Shown: piece by piece, positions 9,449 to 18,383 of the stretch
How positions within the stretch are numbered: the first letter of the stretch is position 1
How the letters are laid out: every line of letters starts with the position of its first letter
From: Methylophilus sp. 5
GTDB lineage: Bacteria; Pseudomonadota; Gammaproteobacteria; Burkholderiales; Methylophilaceae
Direction: 5' to 3'
NCBI RefSeq assembly: GCF_000515275.1
Contig: NZ_KI911560.1
Span: 1,674,001 to 1,738,000, forward strand
DNA length: 64,000 nt
Made by a program: the position numbers and the translations under genes
Notes under the pieces: generated by a model
What the model was told of the DNA's origin: nothing
The model's database searches: none
The model's input: the letters and a program-made list of their open reading frames with translations, nothing else

Positions 9449-10216
9449 ATGATAAAGGTGGTCAGAATCTTTTTCTGGGTGATTGTGGTGCTGACTGCTT
9501 TGATGCAGCTTTGGCAAGAGTATCAAACCTTGCAGTGGCGCAAGCCTTTGAACGTGGCTGTGTACCCGGTCAATGCAGATGGTACGCCAGTCGTGGATAC
9601 CTATATTGCCAGCTTGCGTGCGCAAGATTTTGAAGTCATTGTGCAGTTTTTTTCACGCGAAGCACTCAAATACCAATTGCCTTTGCGGCGCCCCATCACG
9701 CTTTACTTAGGCCCCGAGATTCATGATATTCCGCCTGCGCCACCCGCAGTCAATGGGCGCTTGCTCGATATTGTTCTGTGGAGCCTTAAGTTCAGGTGGT
9801 TTAGCTGGGGCCATCAGCCAGCGGTGGGTGTGCCTGTTGATATCAAGTTATATCTGTTGTATCACGATCCAGATAGGCATCGCCGCTTATTACATTCAAC
9901 CGCTTTGCATAAAGGCAGAATTGGCCGCGTCAATCTGTTTGCGGAAAACAGCCAGCATGCGACCAATGCCGTCATTATTGGGCACGAGTTGCTGCATACG
10001 TTGAGCGCCACCGATAAATATGACTTGAGCAATAGCCTGCCCTTGTTTCCTCAAGGCTACGCCGAGCCTTATGCGCAGCCGCTTTATCCGCAATCTATGG
10101 CCGAAGTGATGGCAGGCAAGGTGCCGCAAACACCGCAAACAGCACGCATGGCCAAAAGTTTGCATGAGGCTGTGATTGGCCGACCAACCGCGCGCGAAAT
10201 TGGCTGGTCAAAATAA
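9449..10216 (+). CDS. Membrane-anchored putative zinc metallopeptidase (HELLH motif)
   Basis: A 255-residue protein with one N-terminal membrane segment (about residues 4-20), followed by a region expected in the periplasm. Residues 179-183 read HELLH in VIIGHELLHTLSATDKYD, the HExxH zinc-peptidase signature, with an Asp/Tyr-rich stretch after it. A third zinc ligand is not obvious. A Trp/Arg-rich stretch precedes it. The start is fixed by AGGTGA six bases before the ATG at 9449. I do not recognise a named family, so substrate and function are unknown. It lies 33 bases before radC and may be co-transcribed with it. Confidence 0.75.
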   Translation: MIKVVRIFFWVIVVLTALMQLWQEYQTLQWRKPLNVAVYPVNADGTPVVDTYIASLRAQDFEVIVQFFSREALKYQLPLRRPITLYLGPEIHDIPPAPPAVNGRLLDIVLWSLKFRWFSWGHQPAVGVPVDIKLYLLYHDPDRHRRLLHSTALHKGRIGRVNLFAENSQHATNAVIIGHELLHTLSATDKYDLSNSLPLFPQGYAEPYAQPLYPQSMAEVMAGKVPQTPQTARMAKSLHEAVIGRPTAREIGWSK

Positions 10217-10249
10217 ACCGGGTGACAAATGGGTGATTAAGGAGGCGCG

Positions 10250-10924
10250 ATGGCAATTACCGACTGGCCAGAACAGGAGCGACCACGTGAAAAACTGTTG
10301 CGCGCAGGGGTCGCCACGCTATCTGACGCCGAATTGCTGGCTATTTTTTTACGCGTAGGCATGGCAGGCAAAACTGCGGTTGATCTGGCACGCGACTTAC
10401 TGCAGAATTTTCAAAGCCTGAACGGCGTATTCTCGGCCGATTTACAGCAAATGACGGCGGTGCCCGGCATGGGCGTGAGTAAATATTGCCAGTTGCAGGC
10501 CGTGCTTGAGATGAGCAAACGCGCGCTGGGTGAAACGCTGCAGCAGAGCGATAGCTTTCGATCTCCCGCACAAGTCAAAGACTACCTGCAATTGCAACTG
10601 TCGCATCTGCAACGGGAGGTATTTGGCATTATGTTTCTCGATGCGCAGAATCGCCTGATTGCTTATGAAACCTTATTTGAAGGCAGTTTGATGCAAACCA
10701 GTGTTTATCCGCGAGAGGTGGTGAAGCGCGCGCTGGCTTTAAATGCGGCCGCGTTGATTCTGAGTCACAACCATCCAGGCGGCAGTGCCAAGCCCAGTCG
10801 TGCCGATGAACAATTGACCATCAGCTTGAAAGACGCATTGAATTTGGTGGATATCAAAGTGCTTGATCACATTATTGTGGCCAGGCAGGAAACGTTTTCG
10901 TTTAGTGAGCGGGGATTGATTTGA
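10250..10924 (+). CDS. radC: RadC-family JAB/MPN protein
   Basis: The 224-residue protein has an N-terminal helix-hairpin-helix part ([14 protein letters not shown], then [13 protein letters not shown]) and a C-terminal JAMM metallohydrolase domain. The metal motif is [15 protein letters not shown] (HxHP...D), with the catalytic Glu upstream. RadC was once linked to DNA repair, but its real biochemical role remains uncertain. The AAGGAGG-like ribosome site precedes the ATG. It belongs to the conserved radC / rpmB / rpmG / coaBC / dut neighbourhood. Confidence 0.94.
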   Translation: MAITDWPEQERPREKLLRAGVATLSDAELLAIFLRVGMAGKTAVDLARDLLQNFQSLNGVFSADLQQMTAVPGMGVSKYCQLQAVLEMSKRALGETLQQSDSFRSPAQVKDYLQLQLSHLQREVFGIMFLDAQNRLIAYETLFEGSLMQTSVYPREVVKRALALNAAALILSHNHPGGSAKPSRADEQLTISLKDALNLVDIKVLDHIIVARQETFSFSERGLI

Positions 10925-10942
10925 GCGGTGCAGGCAGGGAGG

Positions 10943-11018
10943 TGGTGGGTGCTAACGGGGTCGAACCGCTGACATTCGCCTTGTAAGGGCGACGCTCTAC
11001 CAACTGAGCTAAGCACCC
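10943..11018 (-). tRNA. tRNA-Val (anticodon TAC)
   Basis: The minus strand folds as a 76-base tRNA including an encoded CCA end. The acceptor is GGGTGCT/AGCACCC, the D-arm contains AGTTGGTAGA, the anticodon stem TCGCC/GGCGA encloses the loop CTTACAA with anticodon TAC, and the T-loop is TTCGACC. It reads valine codons GUA/GUG. It is a single tRNA gene convergent with radC. Confidence 0.95.
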
Positions 11019-11112
11019 GTGCCTTGCAACGAAGGCCGCATTATACCGAATCTCTTTTTTACTGCAAGAGCCAGCAAAAAAATGTTTTGTGTTTTGTGAG
11101 GGCTACTTAGGC

Positions 11113-11346
11113 TTAAACGGTCAGTCGTTTGGTGATGTTGATTAATTGCAGCGAAATGTCGGCCATGCCAGTTTTGCGCTTGTCTGCCATCTCGGACAAT
11201 AACAAATAGGCTTGTTCTTCACTCAGGTCGCGCTGGTGCATTAAAATCTCTTTCGCCGAGTCGACCAGCTTCTGGTCTTCTATGCTCAGAATAATGGGCG
11301 GTTTTGAGAAAGGTGAGGCTGACATGTTAGTGGGTACAGGTCTCAT
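11113..11346 (-). CDS. Stand-alone ANTAR-domain protein (putative RNA-binding antiterminator)
   Basis: A 77-residue protein whose C-terminal 50 residues match the ANTAR RNA-binding fold: AKEILMHQRDLSEEQAYLLL followed by SEMADKRKTGMADI. ANTAR domains bind paired small stem-loops and prevent intrinsic termination (AmiR, NasR, EutV). They are usually fused to a receiver or sensory domain; here there is none, only about 28 extra N-terminal residues. It is divergent from cstA, whose leader contains stem-loops and a terminator, so cstA is the obvious candidate target. Start at MRPVP is preferred; MSASP seven residues later is possible. The family is confident; the target is inference. Confidence 0.8.
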   Translation of the reverse strand: MRPVPTNMSASPFSKPPIILSIEDQKLVDSAKEILMHQRDLSEEQAYLLLSEMADKRKTGMADISLQLINITKRLTV

Positions 11347-11458
11347 TGCTCATCATTAAAAAATGTTCTACTACAATTTAGCAATCTGCATGCCAGTTGG
11401 TGATTTTTTGTTAATGTGATGATTTTAAACAATAATTACCCTTATTTTTGGGCTTGTT

Positions 11459-11559
11459 CGTTGTTGTTCTGATCTCTTGAGGTGCACCAAGGCAGTGCCA
11501 TTGCACCACATCAACAACGTCTGGGCCCTGCATGTTTTTTGCGTGCAGAGGGCCTTTTT
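11459..11559 (+). promoter_or_regulatory. Structured cstA leader ending in an intrinsic terminator (attenuator or riboswitch candidate)
   Basis: An outer stem CGTTGTTG (11459-11466) pairs with CAACAACG (11512-11519). Inside it GGTGCA (11481-11486) pairs with TGCACC (11502-11507); an alternative small hairpin is GCAC-CAAGGCA-GTGC (11484-11498). Directly after comes a terminator hairpin (GGCCC TGCA at 11524-11532 with TGCA and GGGCC at 11544-11554) and TTTTT. The cstA start is 43 bases beyond. This is the layout of a transcription-attenuation leader. It matches no riboswitch class I can name. Confidence 0.7.
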
Positions 11560-11601
11560 GTTACAGTGCAAATCATTAAAAAAACAGGGATGAATTCCAT
11601 C

Positions 11602-13656
11602 ATGATGAAAGCTTTTTGGGGGCGTGCAGGTTGGGCCAGTGTGGCTTTGCTGGGGGCTGCGGCACTGGCACATGTGGCCATGGCGCGCGGAGAGTCGCTG
11701 AATGCGTTGTGGCTGGTCACCGCAGCGGTCTGTGTATATTTGATTGGCTATCGTTTTTATTCGGCCTGGATTGCCGCCAATGTACTGGCGATTGATGCGA
11801 CTCGCGCCACACCGGCGGAGCGTTTAAACAATGGGCGCGATTACGTGCCCACTCATCGCTGGGTGGTATTCGGACATCATTTTGCTGCCATTGCCGGGCC
11901 AGGCCCATTGGTGGGGCCCACTTTGGCGGCGCAGTTTGGTTATTTGCCGGGCACCTTGTGGATATTAATAGGCGCAGTACTCGGCGGCGCAGTGCAAGAT
12001 ATGGTCACCCTGTTTTTGTCTACGCGCCGCAATGGCCGTAGTCTTGGGCAGATGGCGCGTGACGAAATTGGCCCGATTGGTGGGACGGCGGCGCTCATCG
12101 GCACTTTCATTATCATGATTATTCTAATCGCCGTGTTGGGGCTGGTGGTCGTAAACGCCATGAAGCATAGCCCGTGGGGCACCGCTACGGTGGCGTCCAC
12201 GATCCCGATTGCCATGCTGGTGGGTGTGTATATGCGTTATTTGCGCCCAGGCCGCGTGTTAGAAGCCTCTTTGCTCGGTGTAGTGTTGTTGCTGGCATCG
12301 GTGGTGTTTGGCGGCTGGGTAGATCATCATCCGGTGTTGGCTGCATGGTTTGATCATGAAGGCTTACCGCTAGCGTTTAGTGTCATTGCTTACGGCTTCG
12401 CGGCGGCAGTGTTGCCAGTCTGGTTGTTGTTGGCGCCGCGCGATTATTTGTCTACCTACATGAAGCTGGGCACCGTGTTGATGCTGGCGGTTGCTATTTT
12501 GTGGCTGCGGCCAGAGATTCATATGCCCGCCATCACGCCTTTTATTGATGGCACCGGCCCCATTTTTGGCGGCAAATTATTCCCGTTTGTATTCATCACC
12601 ATCGCTTGTGGCGCCATTTCAGGCTTTCATGCGCTGATTGCCAGCGGCACCACACCTAAGCTGATCACCGGCGAGAATGATATTCGCATGATCGGTTACG
12701 GCGCTATGTTGCTGGAGAGTTTTGTCGCCATCATGGCGATGATCGCCGCGACAGTGTTAGAGCCGGGCGTCTATTTTGCAATTAATAGCCCGGCTGGCGT
12801 GGTGGGTAAAGAGGCGCTGGATGCAGTCAATACCATCAGTGGTTGGGGCTATCAGGTCACCGTTGAGCAGATGCAGCATCTGGCCAGTGCCATGGGCGAA
12901 AGTACGCTGTTTGCCCGCACCGGTGGCGCGCCCAGCCTGGCGGTTGGCATGGCCAGCATTTTGGGCACAGTATTTGGTGAGCATTTGCTAGCATTGTGGT
13001 ATCACTTTGCAATCATGTTTGAGGCGATTTTTATCCTCACCACGCTGGATGCCGGGACGCGCGTTGGCCGTTTTATGCTGCAAGATATGCTGGGCAATGT
13101 GCATCCCAAGCTCGGCGAAACGTCTTATACGCCGTCTGTGCTGCTCACCAGTGCGTTAGTCGTGGCGGGCTGGGGCTATTTTCTCTATATCGGCGTGATT
13201 GATCCAAATGGCGGTGTCAATATTCTGTGGCCGCTGTTTGGCATTGCCAACCAAATGCTGGCGGCGATTGCACTGTCTGTCGCGACCGGCGTCTTAATCA
13301 AGTCCGGTAAAGCCACCAAAGCCTGGATCACCGGCTTGCCATTGGTTTGGCTGCTTGTCATTACAACAAGCGCCGCCTACGAAAAAGTGTTTAGCGACGA
13401 TATTCGGGTTGGCTTTTTTGCGGCTGCGAATGATTTGTCACAAAAGTTGGCGAGTGGTGTATTGCCAGCAGAAAAAGCAGCTGTGGCACCGCAACTGATT
13501 GTGAATCAGCAGCTGGATGCCTGGTTAACCTTATTTTTCGTGGCGATGTTGTGGATAGTCGTGCTTGATATGCTCAGAATGAGCGGCCGCTATTTTGCCG
13601 GGCAGCCAGTCAGGCCATCCAATGAAACCGCTTATGTCGCCTCTAAGCTGGTGTAG
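11602..13656 (+). CDS. cstA: CstA-family carbon starvation / peptide-pyruvate transporter
   Basis: A roughly 684-residue polytopic inner-membrane protein (about 16-18 hydrophobic segments). The CstA hallmarks are visible near the N-terminus: NNGRDYVPTHRWVVFGHHFA, then IAGPGPLVGPTLAAQFGY and GAVQDMVTLFLSTRRNGRSL. Later comes GFHALIASGTTPKLI. Members take up peptides or pyruvate and are induced on carbon limitation. I place the start at the MMKAF methionines, with AGGGA 11 bases upstream; ATG at 11590 would add four residues. It is followed after 10 bases by a YbdD-type gene, the usual partner. Expression probably depends on read-through of the upstream leader terminator. Confidence 0.92.
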   Translation: MMKAFWGRAGWASVALLGAAALAHVAMARGESLNALWLVTAAVCVYLIGYRFYSAWIAANVLAIDATRATPAERLNNGRDYVPTHRWVVFGHHFAAIAGPGPLVGPTLAAQFGYLPGTLWILIGAVLGGAVQDMVTLFLSTRRNGRSLGQMARDEIGPIGGTAALIGTFIIMIILIAVLGLVVVNAMKHSPWGTATVASTIPIAMLVGVYMRYLRPGRVLEASLLGVVLLLASVVFGGWVDHHPVLAAWFDHEGLPLAFSVIAYGFAAAVLPVWLLLAPRDYLSTYMKLGTVLMLAVAILWLRPEIHMPAITPFIDGTGPIFGGKLFPFVFITIACGAISGFHALIASGTTPKLITGENDIRMIGYGAMLLESFVAIMAMIAATVLEPGVYFAINSPAGVVGKEALDAVNTISGWGYQVTVEQMQHLASAMGESTLFARTGGAPSLAVGMASILGTVFGEHLLALWYHFAIMFEAIFILTTLDAGTRVGRFMLQDMLGNVHPKLGETSYTPSVLLTSALVVAGWGYFLYIGVIDPNGGVNILWPLFGIANQMLAAIALSVATGVLIKSGKATKAWITGLPLVWLLVITTSAAYEKVFSDDIRVGFFAAANDLSQKLASGVLPAEKAAVAPQLIVNQQLDAWLTLFFVAMLWIVVLDMLRMSGRYFAGQPVRPSNETAYVASKLV

Positions 13657-13666
13657 GTAAGAGCGC

Positions 13667-13861
13667 ATGCGTGCATACTGGTTAAAGCAAGCTTGGCAAC
13701 GTATACGCCAGTTATCTGGTGATGATGCCTATGAGCGTTATCTGGCGCATTACAACGAACATCATGCCAGCGAGCCCGATGCGCAACCGGCGCTGTCTCG
13801 CGCCGAATTTTTTAAGCAGTGGCAAGACCAAAAGTGGACTGGGGTGAAGCGTTGCTGCTGA
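13667..13861 (+). CDS. YbdD/YjiX-family small protein (DUF466), CstA partner
   Basis: A 64-residue soluble protein with the family pattern Y-x-R-Y-L-x-H-(Y/H), here DDAYERYLAHYNEHH, and a C-terminal FFKQWQDQKW. YbdD and YjiX genes lie downstream of cstA and yjiY (btsT) in enterobacteria and are thought to be needed for full transporter function. Tight spacing to cstA (10 bases) indicates one operon, closed by the terminator that follows. Confidence 0.88.
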   Translation: MRAYWLKQAWQRIRQLSGDDAYERYLAHYNEHHASEPDAQPALSRAEFFKQWQDQKWTGVKRCC

Positions 13862-13875
13862 TTTAGCCGCAGATA

Positions 13876-13910
13876 GAAAAAAGGCCGCTCCATCATGAGC
13901 GGCCTTTTTT
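13876..13910. terminator. Bidirectional terminator between ybdD-like and lipoprotein genes
   Basis: Stem AGGCCGCTC / GAGCGGCCT with A-tract and T-tract flanks, placed between two convergent transcription units. Confidence 0.9.
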
Positions 13911-13921
13911 CACTAAAATAC

Positions 13922-14470
13922 TTATTTGTAGGACTTTGAATTGTCTCGGATATATTTGAGCATCGCATTAAACATAGGGTACCAATTATATTGGTCGTTG
14001 ACCCCTTTCCACTGGTAATCCAGTTCTGTTTCTGTGATGAAAATATCCTCCATGTTTTGCGGGTCTGTGAGAATGAATTTAACAGACTTGTTCGCGTAAC
14101 CTTCTTTTTTAAATTCGACTCTAAACCACAAGAAGTCCTTGTAATACTTTGCTGCGTTATTGATGCCTATCTTGTCATTTACCGAAGGAATTTTGTCAGT
14201 GAGCTGAGCCTTCACAATTTTTGTTTCCAGCTCAGATAGCGTCATTAACTCATCGAAGTAGTGCATGTTGGTAATTTGACCGCGTACAAAGTCATGATCA
14301 GCAATCAGTAAGAGAGATTTTCTTTTGTCGAGGTCAGTAGGCTTGCTCAGTACGACTTGAGCCTCTGTTTTGGCTGGGTAATAGCCGGTTTTTGGGTCAA
14401 TCGGCACCACTTTAAAGACACTGCATGCACTTAATAAGGCAATGGCACATAAAATAAATAGTTTTTTCAT
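13922..14470 (-). CDS. Putative lipoprotein, paralog of the upstream gene
   Basis: A 182-residue protein with a lipoprotein signal peptide (MKKLFILCAIALLSAC, lipobox LSAC), probably periplasmic and membrane-anchored. The mature part resembles the neighbour encoded at 14485-15039: a tyrosine-containing segment, 'YFDELMTLSELE', 'K.G..N.A.YYKDFLWFRVEF', 'ILTDPQNMEDIF' and a C-terminal 'YPMFNAMLKYI'. The start at MKKL is chosen for the signal peptide; an upstream ATG adds 12 residues. Codon use looks more A/T-rich than in neighbours, which may mean more recent acquisition. I do not recognise a family and propose no function. Confidence 0.65.
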   Translation of the reverse strand: MKKLFILCAIALLSACSVFKVVPIDPKTGYYPAKTEAQVVLSKPTDLDKRKSLLLIADHDFVRGQITNMHYFDELMTLSELETKIVKAQLTDKIPSVNDKIGINNAAKYYKDFLWFRVEFKKEGYANKSVKFILTDPQNMEDIFITETELDYQWKGVNDQYNWYPMFNAMLKYIRDNSKSYK

Positions 14471-14484
14471 ACACATCCTGATTG

Positions 14485-15039
14485 TTATTGGTTTGCTTTT
14501 ATCCATAGTGATAATTCATTGAACAGTGGGTATAACAACTGTTCGTCAGTCTCAGCGCTTTGCAGCGTCCTCGCCTCGAATAGATCTTCTGCGTTGGTCG
14601 GGTTGGTGACAATTAATGCCAGATATTGTTTACTATTTTCTGATTTAGGCGAGAGTCTTATCCATAAAAAAGGTTTGTAGTTATTCGCCAGGCGACTTAA
14701 GCCGATTTGACTATCTAAATTGATCACTTTATCTTGCAGGTTATTCGCAATCACCACCTTCTCTAGGTCGCTGTAGTTAACCACTTGATTGAAATAATTA
14801 AAAGCTTTCAGTTGATCAAAGCCATATTGAAAATAGTATTGGTTTGATGAAAAGAACGCGGTGTCTTTATACGGCGTTAAGGACAACGAAGTTTTCTTAA
14901 TAATCTCTGCCTGACCTAGCTTCCTGCCTTGAGCCGGCTGGATGAGTCCAGAGGTGGTCTCTACTTTGCCGACTTTGAGTTCTGGCATGCACCCTGATAA
15001 AGAAATAGCGACAAGTAATGCTGCGAGCAGTTTTTTCAT
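14485..15039 (-). CDS. Putative lipoprotein, first of a paralogous pair
   Basis: A 184-residue protein with a clear lipobox signal (MKKLLAALLVAISLSGC). The mature part parallels the next gene: 'YFNQVVNYSDLEKVV', 'IGLSRLANNYKPFLWIRL', 'IVTNPTNAEDLFEA' and 'YPLFNELSLWI'. The two genes are 14 bases apart and surely one transcript, pointing to a tandem duplication that then diverged. The conserved 'P.N.EDLF' and 'YP.FN' stretches may mark the fold core. Function unknown. Confidence 0.65.
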   Translation of the reverse strand: MKKLLAALLVAISLSGCMPELKVGKVETTSGLIQPAQGRKLGQAEIIKKTSLSLTPYKDTAFFSSNQYYFQYGFDQLKAFNYFNQVVNYSDLEKVVIANNLQDKVINLDSQIGLSRLANNYKPFLWIRLSPKSENSKQYLALIVTNPTNAEDLFEARTLQSAETDEQLLYPLFNELSLWIKANQ

Positions 15040-15387
15040 TATTGTTTTCCTTTTTATTAGAGGCGTGATTATGCCGCAGTTCGTGGCTATCGCACATGCC
15101 TTTCAACTTGGTTTGCAGGCAAAAACGCAGCCTTGATGACAAGGGGCTCGGTAGCATTGATCCATAGATCAGAGCCTGAAGGCGCTATGGTTTAAGCGTT
15201 AGGTGGTGATGTTGAAATTGATATGTTATCCAGCGTGTTATTGGCTGGAAACGTTTTGATCTTCGATCGCTCGTGACACACTTATATTTGATCGCGCTTT
15301 TATACATGTAACAATCCTGTAAGCGAGGTATATCGCGACGGTTTATTCAGTTAAAATAAGCTTTTAACGACCATCCTAGTATTTCTC
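15040..15387. other. 348-base gap upstream of ilvD
   Basis: It holds the divergent promoters for the lipoprotein pair (-) and ilvD (+). I see no convincing ORF, leader peptide rich in branched-chain amino acids, terminator or riboswitch. The 60 bases next to ilvD are A/T-rich and could contain its promoter, but no clear -35/-10 pair stands out. Confidence 0.5.
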
Positions 15388-17244
15388 ATGCCTAAATACC
15401 GTTCTCACACGACTACCCAAGGTCGTAACATGGCTGGTGCTCGCGCTTTGTGGCGTGCCACCGGCATGAAAGATGAAGACTTTTCCAAGCCGATTATTGC
15501 GGTAGCTAATTCGTTTACCCAGTTTGTGCCGGGTCATGTCCATTTAAAAGACATGGGACAACTCGTCGCCCGCGAGATCGAAAAGGTGGGTGGGGTTGCC
15601 AAAGAGTTTAATACTATTGCCGTGGATGATGGCATTGCCATGGGCCATAGCGGCATGCTGTATAGCCTGCCTAGCCGCGACCTGATTGCCGATAGCGTGG
15701 AATACATGGTGAATGCACACTGTGCTGATGCGCTGGTGTGTATTTCTAACTGCGACAAGATTACCCCTGGCATGCTCATGGCTGCGTTACGCCTGAATAT
15801 TCCGGTGGTGTTTGTGTCTGGCGGCCCGATGGAAGCTGGCAAGGTGAACTGGAATGGCGAAGTGCGCAAGCTGGACTTGGTTGACGCCATGGTGGAGGCT
15901 GCTGATAGTCATGTCAGCGATGCTGAAGTGGCTGAAATTGAGCGCTCTGCTTGCCCAACCTGCGGCTCTTGCTCAGGCATGTTTACCGCTAACTCGATGA
16001 ACTGTTTAACTGAAGCGCTGGGTTTAAGCTTGCCTGGCAATGGCTCGACGCTGGCCACGCATTCTGCGCGCAAGCAATTGTTTTTGCAAGCAGGCCGCCT
16101 GATTGTAGAGCTGGCCAAGCGCCATTACGAGCAAGATGATTACAGCGTATTGCCGCGCAGTATTGCGACCATGCAGGCTTTTGAGAATGCCATGAGCCTG
16201 GACGTTGCGATGGGTGGCTCTACCAACACGGTGTTGCATTTGCTGGCAGCCGCACATGAGGCGGGTGTGGATTTCACCATGAAAGACATAGACCGCATTT
16301 CACGCCAGGTGCCTTGTGTGGCCAAAGTAGCGCCTGCCACCAGCAAATACCATATGGAAGACGTGCATCGTGCCGGTGGCGTAATGGGTATTTTAGCGGA
16401 ACTCAATCGCGCCGGTGTCATCCATACCGAGGTGCCAACCGTTCATAGCCCTAGCATGGGTGAAGCATTGGCTAAGTGGGATATTGTTACTACGCAAGAT
16501 GAAGACGTGAAAAAGTTTTTCCGTGCCGCCCCTGGTGGCATTGCAACCACCATTGCCTTCAGCCAGAGCATGTTGTGGCCAGCGCTGGACGATGACCGCG
16601 AAAATGGCTGTATTCGCAACAAAGCGCATGCTTACTCACAAGATGGCGGCCTGGCAGTGCTTTACGGCAATATTGCTTTAGATGGCTGTATTGTTAAAAC
16701 CGCTGGTGTGGATGACAGCATTCTTAAATTTAACGGTCGCGCACGCGTTTATGAAAGCCAGGATGCGGCAGTCGAAAGTATTTTAAATGATGAGATTGTG
16801 GCGGGCGATGTGGTTGTGATCCGCTATGAAGGTCCACGTGGTGGCCCTGGCATGCAAGAGATGCTGTACCCAACCTCGTACCTGAAGTCTAAAGGCTTGG
16901 GTAAAGCCTGTGCCTTGCTGACAGATGGCCGTTTTTCTGGTGGTACGTCTGGGTTGAGTATCGGTCATGCTTCACCAGAGGCGGCCGAAGGTGGCGCAAT
17001 TGGCCTGGTGCAAGAAGGCGATGCCATTGAGATTGATATCCCGAACCGCACGATACATCTGGTGATTAGTGATGAAGAAATGGCGCATCGCCGTGGCCAG
17101 ATGGACGCTAAAGGTCGAGATGCATGGAAACCATTGAATCGCGAGCGTGTGGTTTCACCAGCCTTGCGCGCCTATGCGGCCATGAGTACCAGCGCTGCCA
17201 AAGGCGCGGTGCGTGATGTGGCGCAGATTGAGAGAGGGAAATAA
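15388..17244 (+). CDS. ilvD: Dihydroxy-acid dehydratase
   Basis: The 618-residue Fe-S dehydratase converts 2,3-dihydroxy-3-methyl acids to 2-oxo acids in valine, isoleucine and pantothenate synthesis. The cluster ligands are visible in [12 protein letters not shown] and [18 protein letters not shown], and the C-terminal [20 protein letters not shown] is a family signature. Length equals the E. coli-type enzyme. Its stop overlaps the start of the mutarotase gene by one base (TAATG), so the two are translationally coupled. Confidence 0.97.
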   Translation: MPKYRSHTTTQGRNMAGARALWRATGMKDEDFSKPIIAVANSFTQFVPGHVHLKDMGQLVAREIEKVGGVAKEFNTIAVDDGIAMGHSGMLYSLPSRDLIADSVEYMVNAHCADALVCISNCDKITPGMLMAALRLNIPVVFVSGGPMEAGKVNWNGEVRKLDLVDAMVEAADSHVSDAEVAEIERSACPTCGSCSGMFTANSMNCLTEALGLSLPGNGSTLATHSARKQLFLQAGRLIVELAKRHYEQDDYSVLPRSIATMQAFENAMSLDVAMGGSTNTVLHLLAAAHEAGVDFTMKDIDRISRQVPCVAKVAPATSKYHMEDVHRAGGVMGILAELNRAGVIHTEVPTVHSPSMGEALAKWDIVTTQDEDVKKFFRAAPGGIATTIAFSQSMLWPALDDDRENGCIRNKAHAYSQDGGLAVLYGNIALDGCIVKTAGVDDSILKFNGRARVYESQDAAVESILNDEIVAGDVVVIRYEGPRGGPGMQEMLYPTSYLKSKGLGKACALLTDGRFSGGTSGLSIGHASPEAAEGGAIGLVQEGDAIEIDIPNRTIHLVISDEEMAHRRGQMDAKGRDAWKPLNRERVVSPALRAYAAMSTSAAKGAVRDVAQIERGK

Positions 17245-18179
17245 TGAGCGACGAATGTAGTCTCCTGGCCAACAGCATGGAAATGACCAAGCGTATGACA
17301 TTACATGCGCATGTTACCCAATGGCAGGACGAAAATGGCTTGCAGTACCTGGAGATTGATAACCCGCTGGCAACAGGCAAAATCGCCTTGCAAGGCGCGC
17401 ACGTCATGCAGTGGCAACCCAAGTTCCTGGCCAATCCGGTGTTATGGCTATCGAGCAATGCGCGCTATGTTAAAGGGCGCTCTATCCGCGGTGGTACGCC
17501 GATTTGCTGGCCATGGTTTGGTGCACACCCGACGGACAGCACACTGTGCCCACACGGCTTTGCGCGTGTGATTCCGTGGCGCGTGATGGATATTGATGCC
17601 ACGCCGACTGGTGCGACGCGCATCATTCTTGAGATGCAGCAAACGCCAGAAGCGCAACGCCAATTGTCTTATCCATATGAGCTCACCTTAACCATCACCA
17701 TTGGCCGTCGTTTGCGAATTGATCTGGCGACCACTAACCTGGCTGAGCATCCGTTTGTCATCAGCGAGGCATTTCACACGTATTTTAATGTCAGTGATTT
17801 ATCGAACGTTAAAATCACCGGCATGCAAGACCTGGTTTATCTGGACAAGTTACTCAAATATGAGCGCAATGTGGAGCACAACGCGCTCACATTTGACGGT
17901 AAAGAGTATGACCGTGTTTATGTACACCACAGTTCTGATTGTGCGATTCATGACAGCGGCTTTAACCGCATTATTCATGTGGCCAAGTCCGGCAGTGATA
18001 CCACCGTAGTGTGGAATCCGGGCGCTGATAAAGCTGGCGCGATGGGCGACATGGGCGTGGGTGAAGAGTGGCGTAAAACCATTTGCGTGGAAACCACCAA
18101 TGCGATGGACAACATGGTGGTGATTAACCCGGGCCGCAAACATGTGCTCAGTGCAGAGTACTCTATCGAGACCTTGTAA
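17244..18179 (+). CDS. D-hexose-6-phosphate mutarotase (YeaD-type aldose 1-epimerase)
   Basis: A 311-residue protein of the aldose-epimerase superfamily. It shows the sugar-phosphate form's RGGTPICWPWFGAHP and HGFARVIPWRV (catalytic His region), SEAFHTYFNVSDL, and the catalytic-Glu region near ICVETTNAMDN. It interconverts alpha and beta anomers of hexose 6-phosphates, relevant to a bacterium that runs carbon through hexulose/fructose-6-phosphate. The start overlaps ilvD by one base with GAGAGAGG upstream. A terminator follows at 18268. Confidence 0.88.
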   Translation: MSDECSLLANSMEMTKRMTLHAHVTQWQDENGLQYLEIDNPLATGKIALQGAHVMQWQPKFLANPVLWLSSNARYVKGRSIRGGTPICWPWFGAHPTDSTLCPHGFARVIPWRVMDIDATPTGATRIILEMQQTPEAQRQLSYPYELTLTITIGRRLRIDLATTNLAEHPFVISEAFHTYFNVSDLSNVKITGMQDLVYLDKLLKYERNVEHNALTFDGKEYDRVYVHHSSDCAIHDSGFNRIIHVAKSGSDTTVVWNPGADKAGAMGDMGVGEEWRKTICVETTNAMDNMVVINPGRKHVLSAEYSIETL

Positions 18180-18267
18180 CATAGACGCGACACGTGTCAA
18201 CCGTTAAGTTGCACATGCGTTTTTAGCTTGTTGGCAAAACGCCAAACCAGTTGAAATTATCCGAATC

Positions 18268-18289
18268 ACCGTGCGTTTTCACGGTTTTT
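18268..18289 (+). terminator. Intrinsic terminator of the ilvD-mutarotase unit
   Basis: Stem ACCGTG-CGTTTT-CACGGT followed by TTTTC, 90 bases after the mutarotase stop and before the cytochrome gene. Confidence 0.7.
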
Positions 18290-18383
18290 CTATTGTGGAT
18301 TTTGTCTGGTCAGGTAATATGCCACATGCATGAGAATTGCATTACGGGGTTCTATTTGTTTAGAGGATATTCAAGGAGATCGC

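Noticed and set aside
11459..11559. Assigning the cstA leader to a named riboswitch class
   Set aside because: The stems and conserved bases I can recall for ZTP, SAM, THF, guanidine, preQ1 and cobalamin classes are not seen, so no class name is given.
15040..15387. Possible attenuator or leader peptide for ilvD
   Set aside because: No run of Ile/Val/Leu codons and no terminator hairpin upstream of ilvD.
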